Source: Sphingomonas xinjiangensis (GTDB lineage Bacteria; Pseudomonadota; Alphaproteobacteria; Sphingomonadales; Sphingomonadaceae). From it: 64,000 nt of DNA. Below the pieces are notes generated by a model. That model saw only the letters and a program-made list of their open reading frames with translations, did no database searches and was not told the DNA's origin. The stretch spans positions 88,501 through 152,500 of the forward strand of contig NZ_JACIJF010000010.1 of the NCBI RefSeq assembly GCF_014199255.1, in the 5' to 3' direction. The position numbers and the translations under genes were made by a program. Shown here in pieces: positions 1 to 9,643 of the stretch (position 1 is its first letter; every line of letters starts with the position of its first letter).

Positions 1-1203
1 GACCTGCAATTCTCCCCTGACAGCGTATCGAAGCCTTGGGCGATCGCCAGACCTTACCTCGTAGATCCCGTCAGCACTGCTGAGGTAGACCGTTCCGTCC
101 TCGGCTCGGGCAATCAACATGGCTCCCCGCGGATTCACGCGAACGTCTGACTCGCGCACGATCTCGACCGGTCGGAATCTATCCAAGCCCTGTTCCGTGC
201 CGACCCATATGCTTCCCTCGCGATCGACGAGAAGCGCGTTGGACAAATCAGATGTAAGTCCGTCAGCCGACCTGAAGGTCTCTAAAGGACCTAGGCCAGA
301 GCCCTTCCGAGCGCGCGCGTGGAATACTCCTCCGGCCCGAGACGTGCCCCAAAGGGCGTTGCGGTGATCGAACCGCACGGTCGGGTAGACCAAGTTAGGT
401 GGCGCTGGAAGAACCGTTGGCCCGAGCACCCCCCCGGTGCCGTTCACGACCCGCCTCGTTCCTTCCGTGTCCGACAGCCAGAGTGCGCCCTTCCTATCGC
501 TCGCAACGGAGGCGTATCGACCCTTAGAAGGAAGGGTGGCGAACCGCTTTGCGCCGGGAGAAAGCCAGATGGCATGGCTGCTAAGATCTCTCGGGTCCCA
601 AAGGCCGAACCAAAGCGTCCCGTTCGGCGCGGAATAGCCGTTGAACAGAGCGCCGAACGGCAGGGAGTAGCGCTGCTCGACGCTCTCCCATGATCCATTG
701 CGATGCCGCCAGAGCCGGTTCTCCCAGCCGCCCCAGTTCGCCCAGATCTCCCCATTCTGGCCCGGCATGATGCTCAGAATGATGGGGGGAGGATCGGGCA
801 TCGCGGTATCCACCAGCTTGCCCTGCCGAAAAACCGCGACCCCCGCCCCCTGGTCATATCCGATCCAGAGATGCCCCCTCGCGTCAACGGCGAGAGCTCG
901 CGGAGCGCTCCCGAGCTGCGCCTGAGCACGTAGCGGACCTATCCGCTCAAAGCGCACGCCATCGAAACGGAAGAGGCCATCCTGACTCGCGATCCAGAGA
1001 TAACCATCCGGCGTCTGCGCCAACGCCCTGATGCCATCGGGAGCCCCTTCATCCCGGGTCCAGGACGTGTGCTTGTATCGCGCGAGATCGGGTGTTTCGG
1101 CCCATACGGCAGCAGGAGGGCTTACGAACACAATCGCGAGCAGCTTGAGCGACCCTTTGATTGCCCAATATGCTCGGCGCGAGGCTACGCACGCTCGATT
1201 CAT
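1..1203 (-). CDS. Two-component-regulator beta-propeller (Reg_prop) protein, 3' end beyond window
   Basis: The reading frame is open for 401 codons from an ATG at 1203 to the window edge, so only the N-terminal part is seen. An N-terminal hydrophobic stretch (about residues 18-35) is followed by propeller-type repeats with the typical DG-LW pattern, for example PDGYLWIASQDGLFRFDGV and REGSIWVGTEQGLDRF. Such periplasmic propellers normally sit in front of a histidine kinase or GGDEF output module, which here would lie left of base 1. I infer a membrane sensor, but the output domain is unseen. The LuxR-type regulator at 8840-9496 is a plausible but unproven partner. Confidence 0.75.
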   Translation of the reverse strand, partial: MNRACVASRRAYWAIKGSLKLLAIVFVSPPAAVWAETPDLARYKHTSWTRDEGAPDGIRALAQTPDGYLWIASQDGLFRFDGVRFERIGPLRAQAQLGSAPRALAVDARGHLWIGYDQGAGVAVFRQGKLVDTAMPDPPPIILSIMPGQNGEIWANWGGWENRLWRHRNGSWESVEQRYSLPFGALFNGYSAPNGTLWFGLWDPRDLSSHAIWLSPGAKRFATLPSKGRYASVASDRKGALWLSDTEGTRRVVNGTGGVLGPTVLPAPPNLVYPTVRFDHRNALWGTSRAGGVFHARARKGSGLGPLETFRSADGLTSDLSNALLVDREGSIWVGTEQGLDRFRPVEIVRESDVRVNPRGAMLIARAEDGTVYLSSADGIYEVRSGDRPRLRYAVRGELQV

Positions 1204-1590
1204 CACCCCATCTTCCGCCACTCACAACGCCAACCTCGGCTGAATCGAGTGTATCGCCTATACCGAGGCACATCGAGACTCATACACGCGTATAGTCCGC
1301 TGAACTGCTGCGCGCGTTGCTAGCGCTTGAGCACCATGCTTTGAGCCGAACCCCTTCATCGTGCTAAGAAGCTGAACGGCCATGTTGCTGCAGCTCGGCC
1401 CGTGGAGCGGGCCGGAGGGGGGGATCCGGCCCGCTCGGCATGTCGGCGGGGACTTCCCGACACGCAGTTACCGGGCGCTGGGCGTCGCATAACCCGGTAA
1501 TTGCTAGGTATCCGGCTCAAGCAGAGGAAACGATCCTACCTGAGGCAGATTGCATCATCCTCAAGTATGCGAACCTGCAGGCAAGCCAAA
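1204..1590. other. Intergenic region with a palindromic motif
   Basis: I see no convincing gene here; short frames have poor composition. It holds the likely promoter region of the propeller gene and a 17-bp dyad at 1279-1295. The G-rich run near 1405-1425 has no clear hairpin with a T tract. Confidence 0.5.
1279..1295. promoter_or_regulatory. Imperfect palindrome CTCATACACGCGTATAG
   Basis: This dyad lies 76 bp upstream of the propeller gene start. It matches the element at 10233-10249 at 14 of 17 positions, and that copy lies about 100 bp upstream of a secreted-protein gene. Two copies placed upstream of genes suggest an operator or promoter element; the cognate regulator is unknown. Confidence 0.4.
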
Positions 1591-2013
1591 TCAAGCGGCG
1601 TCAGGACGCGCTAAGTATTGTGGAACGTCGAGCTCCTTCGTCCAGGGAATCCGCCTCTTCGTGAAGATCTCCATGATGGGCGGCTTGACCTCATCCGTAT
1701 GGTCGAGGGCTCCAAGCATCACAAACACCGTGCCCGGGAAGCCTTGCAGCTTGTCAGTGAACACGCGAGCACCGCACTCGGGGCAGAAGTTTCGATCCAG
1801 TTTGTTACCCGAATCCGCCACATAGGTAAATGACTTCGGCTCACCTCTAAGAAGTTTGAAGTCACTCGCCGGGACGGAGAAGTAGGTCGACATTACGGCT
1901 CCTGACGACTTTTGGCAGTCGGTGCAGTAACAGTCAGCGACGAAGGTGGGATCGCTGTTGAACTCGAATTGGATGGCGCCACAGGCGCACCGACCAGTGT
2001 GCTTCCCAGACAT
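1591..2013 (-). CDS. GFA / CENP-V domain zinc protein
   Basis: A 140-residue protein of the glutathione-dependent formaldehyde-activating (GFA) fold. Zinc-binding cysteines are visible as CACG (near residue 9), CYCTDCQ (near 28) and CPECGAR (near 77), the usual arrangement. Length matches the family. An AGGAG lies 5 bases before the ATG. Members bind Zn; most have no demonstrated substrate, so a formaldehyde role should not be assumed. The gene stands alone between two intergenic regions. Confidence 0.85.
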   Translation of the reverse strand: MSGKHTGRCACGAIQFEFNSDPTFVADCYCTDCQKSSGAVMSTYFSVPASDFKLLRGEPKSFTYVADSGNKLDRNFCPECGARVFTDKLQGFPGTVFVMLGALDHTDEVKPPIMEIFTKRRIPWTKELDVPQYLARPDAA

Positions 2014-2241
2014 GACTGCTCCTAACCTTGATTTACCACCTGATTACCTCGCGCCGTGACGATCGACTCCCGTTGACCCTTCATCGACGTAGGCTTCCTC
2101 TGCGACGGACGACCGTCTGCCGAAATCATACCAGGGTATGTGAGGCGCTTGATCGACATGGGCCCGCCGGGGAGTGGAGGTCGTGCCATTCAGCTGTCGG
2201 CGGAGGCGTGCTCCGCCGACAAACGGCCTAACCTGATCATC

Positions 2242-2850
2242 TCAGAAGCGGTAGGACGCGCCTACAAGCACCTGGTGCCGGTCGAACTTGCCGTCGCCGT
2301 CGCTCAGATCGGCATAGCGATACTCGAGGCGGGCAGAGACGCGATCCCAGATCACGCGCTCAAGTCCGCCGCCTACCGTCCAGCCGTCGCGATTGCTCGA
2401 ATCGGAGCGCACGCCGCGAGGGTCGCTGATGGTAGTGCGGACCCTCGCATTGGCATAACCGCCCCGAACATAGAGGAGGGTGGAAGGTGCCACTACATAG
2501 CCGGCGCGCAGGGTAAGATCGAAGGCCAGCTTCGGGTCGAGGGTCACGGAGCTCGTCGCCGTGCGCCGCGTGAGTTCGTCATCCGCAGCGAGGGTAAGAT
2601 CAGCCTGGGCACCGATTACGACGCTCGGAAGCACCTCCTGGTCGTATCCGACGAAGACGCCGCCGACGAATGCGTCACGCGTCCGGTCAATGGTAGCCGT
2701 TCCGATCTCCGTATCCGGATTGCGCACGTCCGTCTTGCCCCAGCCGAGCTGGACGCCAACGCTCGGACCGTTGAACTCCTGGGCGGACGCGGTGCCCGCC
2801 AGACCGGTGATGCCGGCGATCAGAGCGGGAATGATCAGGAAGCTCTTCAT
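2242..2850 (-). CDS. Outer-membrane beta-barrel protein (OmpA-like porin fold)
   Basis: A 202-residue protein with a signal peptide (MKSFLIIPALIAGI...ASA, cleavage near residue 23). It ends in GASYRF, whose terminal Phe is typical of BAM-assembled barrels. Alternating amphipathic strands such as SARLEYRYADL support an eight-stranded barrel, as in the OmpA-like/Omp25 families of alphaproteobacteria. The start at 2850 is chosen because GGAG lies about 7 bases upstream and the signal peptide begins there. It diverges from the broken TetR gene at 3147. Confidence 0.8.
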   Translation of the reverse strand: MKSFLIIPALIAGITGLAGTASAQEFNGPSVGVQLGWGKTDVRNPDTEIGTATIDRTRDAFVGGVFVGYDQEVLPSVVIGAQADLTLAADDELTRRTATSSVTLDPKLAFDLTLRAGYVVAPSTLLYVRGGYANARVRTTISDPRGVRSDSSNRDGWTVGGGLERVIWDRVSARLEYRYADLSDGDGKFDRHQVLVGASYRF

Positions 2851-3146
2851 CTTCGATCTCCATGTTCCGAGCGACCAAAGTGGCCGCCGTCGCATCGGAA
2901 ATTACGAAAGGATCACCAGTTGAAGCAGTCAGCCGCGGCGGTAGCGGAATCATCCTGAAGGATGAGAAATACGACACCTCCGTATTCGACCGTCATTCCT
3001 CCGGCAGGTTAGAATTGACCTTCGCTCGAACCCGGGCAAAGCCGTCGCCGGACGCGTTGATAGCTCGAAGCGAGGCGGACGCGCGCCAGCGTTGAGGTCA
3101 CTTACGATCGAACCATATACAGCCCGACTCATCGAGAGGACCGCTA

Positions 3147-3730
3147 GTGGCTCCGCCGCGCAAATACGACGAGAACGAGGTGCTCGACATCGTCCTCTGG
3201 CTCTTTTGGGAGAGAGGTTACGAGGGAACCTCGCTCAGCGATATACTGGCCGCGACGAACCTCACGAAGTCGAGCCTCTATCTCGTCTTCGGCAGCAAGG
3301 AGTCGTTGTTTCCCCGAGCGCTGGAACGCTACGATCGGGAGTATCTTCAGTTTCGCCGCGCGCCCTTGGAGAGCGGACGCCCAGCGCCATCGCCGCACGC
3401 CTTCTCAGGGGTGCCCTTGAACTGCACTGGGATTGCAACACGCCGGCTGGCTGCCTCACGACGAACGCGGGCGTGGCGTGCTCGCCTGATAGCGAGCCGG
3501 TGCGGGCAGAGGTCGCACGAGAGCGGGAGGCTTTCAGGCGCCGCCTGCGTAATGCGCTGTCCAAAGCGAGCGGTGAAGCAGAGCTTCCGGCGGGCCTGAC
3601 TGCCGATACAGCCGCATCTCTGCTTCAGACCGTTGTTCAGGGTTTGGCGGTGCAGGCAAGATCGGGCGCTTCGAGAGCGGGATCGAACCAGGTGGTGGAT
3701 GCGATCCTATCCACCTGGCCGAACGGTTGA
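3147..3730 (+). pseudogene. TetR/AcrR-family regulator, frameshifted
   Basis: The N-terminal half (GTG start at 3147, GAGAGGA 8 bases upstream) has a clear TetR helix-turn-helix: GYEGTSLSDILAATNLTKSSLYLVFGSKESL. After about residue 75 that frame loses similarity. The C-terminal effector half, with HWDCNTPAGCLTTNAGVAC and RLRNALSKASGEAELPAG, continues in a different frame to a stop at 3730. The shift lies roughly at 3370-3410. Either the gene is a recent pseudogene or there is a base-call error. The gene faces the barrel protein and converges with the alpha/beta hydrolase at 3749-4570. Confidence 0.8.
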
Positions 3731-3748
3731 GCCAACACCGCGTAATCC

Positions 3749-4570
3749 TCAGCTCCGGATGAACTCCAGAACATCCGAATTGAAGGCCTCCGGCGTCACC
3801 TGCGCCATGCCGTGGCTGCCGCCGGGGTAGGTCTTCAAAGTTCCGTTGGGGACCAGCTTGATCGTTTTGTAGGCAGCCGCCGCGATTGGAACGATCTGAT
3901 CGTCTTCACCATGCGCCACCAGCGTAGGCACATCCATTTTCTTCAGATCCTCCGTGAAATCGGTCTCGGAGAACTCGTGAATGCAGTCATAGGCCGCCTT
4001 CACTCCAGCCTGAACCCCCATCAGCACGAAGGTGTCGCGAAGACCCTCGGCGACGGCAGCGCCCTCGCGATTGAAGCCGTAGAACGGCATCGATAGATCC
4101 TTGAAGAAGCTCGCGCGGTCCTTCAGCGTTCCGGCACGGATTTCGTCGAAGACTTCGATCGGCTTTCCTTCGGGATTGGACTCGCTCTTCAACATGATCG
4201 GCGGCACGGCCGCGAGAAGGACAGCCTTGGCAACGCGACCGGTCCCGTGCCGACCGACGTAGCGAGCCACTTCGCCGCCACCCGTCGAGTGGCCGATCAG
4301 AATGATGTCCTTGAGATCGAGCTGCTCGATGAGTTCGGCGAGGTCGTCGGCGTATTGGTCCATGTTGTTGCCGTCCCACGTCTGGTCGGAGCGACCATGA
4401 CCGCGGCGATCATGCGCGATGACCCGAAAGGCGCGTGCGCCGAAGAACATCATCTGGTTGTCCCAGGCGTCTCCTGCCAGCGGCCATCCGTGCGAGAAGA
4501 CGATGGGCTGGCCCGTCCCCCAGTCCTTGTAAAAGATCTTGGTGCCATCCTTGGTCGTGATCGTGCTCAT
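3749..4570 (-). CDS. Alpha/beta hydrolase, non-haem haloperoxidase/arylesterase type
   Basis: A 273-residue hydrolase of the cofactor-free chloroperoxidase (perhydrolase/arylesterase) family. Visible features are the oxyanion loop SHGWPL (26-31), the nucleophile elbow GHSTGGG with Ser95, the acid region GEDDQIVP (about Asp223/224) and the catalytic His253 in GGSHGM. There is no signal peptide, so it is cytoplasmic. Family members hydrolyse aryl esters and can form peracids; the physiological substrate is unknown. A GGGAG precedes the ATG. Confidence 0.85.
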   Translation of the reverse strand: MSTITTKDGTKIFYKDWGTGQPIVFSHGWPLAGDAWDNQMMFFGARAFRVIAHDRRGHGRSDQTWDGNNMDQYADDLAELIEQLDLKDIILIGHSTGGGEVARYVGRHGTGRVAKAVLLAAVPPIMLKSESNPEGKPIEVFDEIRAGTLKDRASFFKDLSMPFYGFNREGAAVAEGLRDTFVLMGVQAGVKAAYDCIHEFSETDFTEDLKKMDVPTLVAHGEDDQIVPIAAAAYKTIKLVPNGTLKTYPGGSHGMAQVTPEAFNSDVLEFIRS

Positions 4571-4749
4571 CGTTCGATGCTCCCTTCAAGCGGTTTCGAT
4601 GCCTTGGATACCGCACGTGACGAGGGCCATTGAGCATTCGCGGGGTCAGCGCCGTCAGACGAACGTTCAGGCCGATCATACGCCCGTTCATCTTGCTCGG
4701 AGCAACTTCACCTGTTTGCCTTAGGCCGCTACGGCACCGCCGGCGACGT

Positions 4750-4845
4750 GGCGACGTCCCAGCGATGGTCACATTCCTGGCTGGTCCAGGCGGCAAGCAC
4801 GTCAACGGAACGTCAATCACCGTCGACGGCGGGCTCAACGCCTGA
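4750..4845 (+). pseudogene. C-terminal remnant of a short-chain dehydrogenase
   Basis: The last 31 codons of this frame read VPAMVTFLAGPGGKHVNGTS and end ITVDGGLNA, which is the standard C-terminus of classical SDR enzymes. No Rossmann GxxxGxG or YxxxK segment occurs upstream, so only the tail survives. The opposite strand of 4571-4919 shows no convincing gene. Confidence 0.7.
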
Positions 4846-4919
4846 TCTGACATGCGGGGCGCCGACCTGGCACCCCGAACGCAGCTCTCGTCGAGCTGCA
4901 CGGCAGGGCCCGCACGCTG

Positions 4920-5705
4920 CTACCGCTCGGCCACATATCTCGGATATTCGGTCCGCGCTTCAAGAACCTTGGCCGGGTCAAGCTCGAACGTCAGCATTGG
5001 CCGTTCCGACGTAGTCGTCCCCAGCAGCGAGCCATCGGGGCCGTACGCGAAGCCTTCGCCCCCAAAGGTCGGCCCACCGCGGGTGCCGCTGCCGACCCGA
5101 TTGGAGCTCGCGACGTAGCAGCCACTTACGAGCGCCGCCATCCGCGCCGCCAAGTGCCAAGCCTCGTGAGAACTACCGGTCGCCCTAGGGATCGCAATAA
5201 GCTGAGCTCCCGAACGTCCGTATGCGCGAGCGTGCTCGTTGAACATCGCCTCGGTGCAGAGAAGCACCCCGACACGCAAACCTGATGCTGTCACTGTGGC
5301 GAAGTCGCGCGCCTCGGTCCTATACCACTCCGCTTCGTGCCAGCCCTCCTCCTGAGGAAAATACTGCTTTCGGTGAAATCCCCTCACCTCCCTGCTATCG
5401 ATGAGCACTGCCTCATTTGCGAGACGCCCACCCTCCTGCACCGGCCTCGAAGAGACGACAGCGGGGAGCCCCAAAGCCATCAGCGCCTCGAGTCCGGCAT
5501 CGTGATCCAGTATGCTTTGTCGAGCGAGGCCAGCCACGAACGAAGGGCGGGAGGCGAGCCAACTGCCGAAAGGAAGTTCGTTGGTGACGAGGATGTCGGG
5601 CTGTGCTGCCGTCACAGCGGCCCGGATCGTTATCCATGAGTGATCGCCGACAGCCAGGCGGTCCGGCCATTGAACGACTGCTACGCGTTTAACTGCTTGT
5701 TCCAT
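4920..5705 (-). CDS. Carbon-nitrogen hydrolase (nitrilase superfamily)
   Basis: A 261-residue enzyme with the Glu-Lys-Cys triad in order: Glu in VTNELPFG (about 43), Lys in FHRKQYFP (about 110) and Cys in VLLCTEAMF (about 148). It begins MEQAVKRVAVVQWP, so the ATG at 5705 is preferred to a longer frame that would add 60 unrelated residues. It is probably an amidase or ureidase; specificity cannot be read from sequence. It lies 124 bp downstream of the histidine kinase on the same strand. Confidence 0.8.
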   Translation of the reverse strand: MEQAVKRVAVVQWPDRLAVGDHSWITIRAAVTAAQPDILVTNELPFGSWLASRPSFVAGLARQSILDHDAGLEALMALGLPAVVSSRPVQEGGRLANEAVLIDSREVRGFHRKQYFPQEEGWHEAEWYRTEARDFATVTASGLRVGVLLCTEAMFNEHARAYGRSGAQLIAIPRATGSSHEAWHLAARMAALVSGCYVASSNRVGSGTRGGPTFGGEGFAYGPDGSLLGTTTSERPMLTFELDPAKVLEARTEYPRYVAER

Positions 5706-5829
5706 GCTTTCGCCATGATCTCGGGGGTGTCCGAAAACCGATAGACGGAAGCGCGGCGATCCTCTTGCGATACATCGGTATGATTGCGTTGCGCGACATG
5801 CAGCCGCCGCCACGCCGTCCGAACACCAT

Positions 5830-7773
5830 CTAAGGACGTTGCGAAGCATCGGAGAAAGGATTGGCTGCGGCGACTCGAACGTCACCGCCGCCCGGGAGCC
5901 ACAAGCGGAGTATGCCTCCTTCGCCCTGGATCACCTCAAGACTGCCGCCGTGAGCTTCAACAATCGTCCGGCAGATCGCCAGCCCCATTCCCATGCCGTT
6001 CCGCTTCGTGGAGAAGAAAGGCTCGAATACCTTGGCGGACAGCTCTGCCGAGATCCCGGGCCCGGCATCCTTCACTGTCACGCTCACTCCGCAGGGTTGC
6101 ACGGCTGTCGCAACGAGCTCGATCCTCCGCTTGGTGGCATCCACCTCCGACATGGCCTGAACCGCATTCAGCAGTAGGTTTACGACCGTCTGCTGCAGTT
6201 GCACGGAGTCACCGGTCACGCACGGGAGGTCAGCGCCGATCGAGACCTGGAGGTCAATGTTGTCTGAGTCCATGTCTCGCTGAACGAGAAGCAAGGCTGC
6301 GCTGATCACGTCCTGTATCGCGACTGGAGCGAACTGATGGGTCTCCTCACTCAGGAACGCGCGCGTGCGAAAGAGTATCTCGTTCGCCTGCTCAGCCGCA
6401 AACACCATTCGGTCCATGTCCGCCGCAGCCCGCCCGAGTTCGGGCTCCGGCCTGCTCAACCAGCTGCGTGCACTGCTCGCGAACATCGCCATCGCAGCAA
6501 GCGGCTGGTTGACCTCATGAGCGATCGAAGCCGCCAGCTCGCCCACCAATGACACTCGCCCGGCGCGCGCCAGGCCGGCCTGCGCGTCCAGGAGACGATT
6601 CTCTGCCTCGACCAGCCTTGTGATGTCCGTGGCGAAAAAGAGCAGTCTCCGAAGCCCTTCATCGTCCTGTGGTATCACCGTCTGCCACAGCACGGTCATG
6701 TCGGGCCCAGTGCTCCGCTTGAGGACTCTACGACCCTGCGCCACCAAGTCGCCGTAGAACAGCGCCCGCAGCATATGGATGTTGCTTTGGTAGTTGGCAG
6801 GAATCAGTCTCGGCGCAGCCCCGAAGAACGCCTCCTTGGTTTCAAATCCGAAGATCTTTAGCGTCGTTCGGTTGACGTCGTTGAAGCTGTGTAGCTTCCG
6901 CATCCCCTGGATAAATTCCGGATTTCGGCACACGAATTCATCGATGTCGGACACGCCTCGGGAGCGAAGGTCGGCGAGTGCTCGCTTTACCCCGGACCAA
7001 TCCTCGCTGAGGATCGCGACAGGCGCGTGCTCGAACATCGTCCGATACCTGTGCTCGCTCTCGATAAGCGCGTCCCGCGCCGCCAAGCCGGGCCGAGCGT
7101 CCGTACCGACTTCAAGGATGCTTGCGACCTGACCTGCGGAGTCCTTTCCTATGGACCACCTCGCTAACACGGGGATTCGCTGCCCTGCCCGGGTGGTCTG
7201 GATCAGCTGACCTTCCCACGAACCCCTTTTCTGAAGCTCGGCGAGACTCGCCTCCATACTGTCCGGGAATTCCGTCAGAAGCAGCTCGTTCGGCTTCCTC
7301 CCGATGGCTTCGGACCTAGTCCAACCGTAAGATTCCTCACACGCTTTGTTCCAGAAAATAATCGAGCGTTCCCGATCCGTCGCGAAGATCATGTCCCGGC
7401 TGAGCTCGAGGAGCTCTGCACGCTGCCGGAGCAGGTCCTCGGCTCGCTTGTTCGAGATCAGCAAGACCGTGGTGGCGCCGATCGCTACGAGACTGACGAG
7501 CAGTCGAAGTGTGCTGGACGAGAAAGGCTGAAGCGCATGCATGTAAAGATATGCCGTCAGCGTCAGCAACGCAGCCACCGAGCCTGCCGCAGCGACGGCA
7601 CGGGACCGCAACGAAGGCGCAGCAATCAGAAGCACTACGATGTACAGCACCGCGACCGCACCGTGGATCTCGGTCAGGATGTCAACGAGGAAGATCCCGA
7701 CCGAGGCAAGTGCCGCAAGCAAATGAACCGCTTGCAGCGGTCGCGCAGGCACAGATCCGCTCACCTCGTCCAC
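5830..7773 (-). CDS. Membrane PAS-domain sensor histidine kinase
   Basis: A 647-residue kinase. Four N-terminal membrane helices (about 14-35, 39-55, 59-78, 89-107) are followed by two PAS regions (about 120-225 and 240-385). Next come a HisKA dimerisation domain with the phospho-acceptor His419 in SIAHEVNQPLAAM, then an HATPase with DAGPGI and GMGMGLAICR. The VNQPLAAM context matches FixL/DctB-type kinases. Start is GTG at 7773, overlapping the stop of the upstream hydrolase by 13 bases, so the two are translationally coupled. The divergent regulator at 8840 is a likely partner by position only. Confidence 0.9.
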   Translation of the reverse strand: MDEVSGSVPARPLQAVHLLAALASVGIFLVDILTEIHGAVAVLYIVVLLIAAPSLRSRAVAAAGSVAALLTLTAYLYMHALQPFSSSTLRLLVSLVAIGATTVLLISNKRAEDLLRQRAELLELSRDMIFATDRERSIIFWNKACEESYGWTRSEAIGRKPNELLLTEFPDSMEASLAELQKRGSWEGQLIQTTRAGQRIPVLARWSIGKDSAGQVASILEVGTDARPGLAARDALIESEHRYRTMFEHAPVAILSEDWSGVKRALADLRSRGVSDIDEFVCRNPEFIQGMRKLHSFNDVNRTTLKIFGFETKEAFFGAAPRLIPANYQSNIHMLRALFYGDLVAQGRRVLKRSTGPDMTVLWQTVIPQDDEGLRRLLFFATDITRLVEAENRLLDAQAGLARAGRVSLVGELAASIAHEVNQPLAAMAMFASSARSWLSRPEPELGRAAADMDRMVFAAEQANEILFRTRAFLSEETHQFAPVAIQDVISAALLLVQRDMDSDNIDLQVSIGADLPCVTGDSVQLQQTVVNLLLNAVQAMSEVDATKRRIELVATAVQPCGVSVTVKDAGPGISAELSAKVFEPFFSTKRNGMGMGLAICRTIVEAHGGSLEVIQGEGGILRLWLPGGGDVRVAAANPFSDASQRP

Positions 7774-8570
7774 CTGTCGAGGATGGCATTTATCTTCACC
7801 GCTAAGGCTGTGGGATCCTCAAGCATCGCGAAATGTCCCACCTCTTCCATATAGTCGATTTCCAGTCCGGGAACAGAAGGTGCAACCTCGATGAGCGGAA
7901 GCAAGGCGGACGAATTGATGGTCGCCACAGGTCCCGGATAGCCCGAGCTGCGCTCTGCGACGTCCCAACGGAGCAGCGCGTCCATATAGGACACTCCGAC
8001 CTGCGGTCCCACAGCCGCCATCCGGTCTCCAATCTGACTCGGCAAGTCTACGCCCGACGGATCACGCAGGACTATCATGCGGGTGAGCGATCGCAGCTGA
8101 TCCGACCAATCGGTGGCCAGGAGCTCAAGCCGCTCGGCGATTTCGGCCGAAGGTCGCACGTGATAAACCCGCCGATCCGTGAAGGTGTCCACGCCGATCA
8201 CTCCTCTGCAATCGCCTCCCAGCACTCGAGCAGCTTCGATGGCGACGGGCCCGCCAAGCGAGTGGCCGATCAGTACCGGCCTATCTAGCTTCAGGTGATG
8301 AGCCAGCGACGCCACGTCTTGGCCGAGGCTCTCAATGCTGAACGGCAAGTCACGAATTATGGGTGTGCCGCCGTGCCCCGGTAAGTCGAGCACAACACGA
8401 TCGCGCCCCGCCAGCATATGGCAAACATCGTCCCAGAAGCTGCCTCTGCAGCACCAGCCGTGCACAAAGACCAGGGGCGGTTCATCGCCGACCTGTCGAC
8501 GCCAGGAGATCGCGCCTCTTCCCTCCTGTGCCCAGACACCCTTCGTGGCCGCATCATCGCAATCGATCAC
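7761..8570 (-). CDS. Alpha/beta hydrolase
   Basis: A hydrolase of about 269 residues with the oxyanion motif FVHGWCC, nucleophile elbow GHSLGG and a late His in VGHFAMLEDP. I place the start at a GTG (8570) because GAAGGAG lies 8 bases upstream; an ATG at 8654 would add 28 residues of non-conserved sequence. It overlaps the histidine-kinase gene start by 13 bases, which suggests that the hydrolase and sensor act in one pathway. The substrate is unknown. Confidence 0.8.
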   Translation of the reverse strand: MIDCDDAATKGVWAQEGRGAISWRRQVGDEPPLVFVHGWCCRGSFWDDVCHMLAGRDRVVLDLPGHGGTPIIRDLPFSIESLGQDVASLAHHLKLDRPVLIGHSLGGPVAIEAARVLGGDCRGVIGVDTFTDRRVYHVRPSAEIAERLELLATDWSDQLRSLTRMIVLRDPSGVDLPSQIGDRMAAVGPQVGVSYMDALLRWDVAERSSGYPGPVATINSSALLPLIEVAPSVPGLEIDYMEEVGHFAMLEDPTALAVKINAILDRWTR

Positions 8571-8839
8571 CCGCTCGGCTCCTTCACACGCGGTTCCGCA
8601 CGCTTCTATAGGGGCGGTTAGGATATCCTTTGAGCCAGCAATCCTGCGACGCAAACGTGCACAGGATGAGCATGCCCCAACGATGCGGACCTTTGCGTGC
8701 TCCTCGCGCGAGGGGACCGCAGGGTCATCTGGGTTCGCGAAGGTGACCGGCCGCTTTAGGAAGCTGCAGCGTTAGCCATCGCCAGGTCGCTGCTCAACTA
8801 GCCATCCGTCTCGCCTACTGCTAACGTGCCGATGCCTTC

Positions 8840-9496
8840 ATGACCTCACGCTCACCAGATAGACCCATCCGCTTGCTGATCGCGGATGACCACCCTCTGC
8901 TACGGGAGGGCATCATCGCGGTCGCAAGTGCTGAACCAGACATCGAAGTGGTCGGCGAAGCGGCCGATGGGCACGAGGCGCTCGCCAGCTTCCGCCGACT
9001 TCTGCCCGACATCACCTTGCTCGATCTGCGCATGCCAGACATGGACGGGATTAAGGTCATCACGGCAATTCGAGCAGAATTTCCTTCAGCTCGGCTGATC
9101 GTCCTGACCACCTACTCCGGCGAGGTTCAGGCGCTGAGGGCCATAAGGGCAGGAGCATCCGGCTACCTTCTGAAGAACAGCATGCGCATCGAGCTGATCG
9201 ACGTGATCAGAAAGGTTCATGCCGGAAACAAGCATATTCCGCCCGAGATCGTCGACGAGATCATGATTGACGCCGAAAAGGCGCATCTCAGCCCCCGAGA
9301 GCTCGAGGTGCTTCGACTCGTCGCTGACGGCAAGGCCAACAAGGAGGTCGCCCGTCACCTCGGGGTGGTAGAAGAGACCATCAAGGCCCACCTCAAGAGC
9401 ATATTCGCGAAGCTGGAAGTGTCAGATCGAACCCATGCAGTGACGATCGCCGCGCGGCGGGGAATCATCGACCTCTCAGGGCCCACCGAATTCTGA
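8840..9496 (+). CDS. NarL/FixJ-family response regulator
   Basis: A 218-residue regulator. The receiver domain (1-125) has acidic DD at 16-17, phospho-acceptor Asp62 in LLDLRMPDMDG, Thr at 90-91 and Lys112. The C-terminal LuxR helix-turn-helix runs from LSPRELEVLRLVADGKANKEVA to TIKAHLKSIFAKL (about 150-200). It is divergent from the hydrolase-kinase pair, the usual layout for a cognate two-component system. The cognate site is unknown; the shared dyad at 1279 and 10233 is one candidate. Confidence 0.9.
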   Translation: MTSRSPDRPIRLLIADDHPLLREGIIAVASAEPDIEVVGEAADGHEALASFRRLLPDITLLDLRMPDMDGIKVITAIRAEFPSARLIVLTTYSGEVQALRAIRAGASGYLLKNSMRIELIDVIRKVHAGNKHIPPEIVDEIMIDAEKAHLSPRELEVLRLVADGKANKEVARHLGVVEETIKAHLKSIFAKLEVSDRTHAVTIAARRGIIDLSGPTEF

Positions 9497-9643
9497 ACAT
9501 CCGCCGACCTTTCGCTCACGAAGAAGCCGGCCCAGTCCTCAGCCACGCCCGGCCGACTCGGCGGGAAGCCGCGATCCGCTCCTGTAGGGGCATGCTCGTG
9601 GGCAGCGGCGGATCGAGTCTGGCGCTGCCCAAATACGAGCGGC

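Noticed and set aside
4571..4919. A full SDR gene upstream of the C-terminal remnant
   Set aside because: No cofactor-binding or YxxxK segment was found in any frame.
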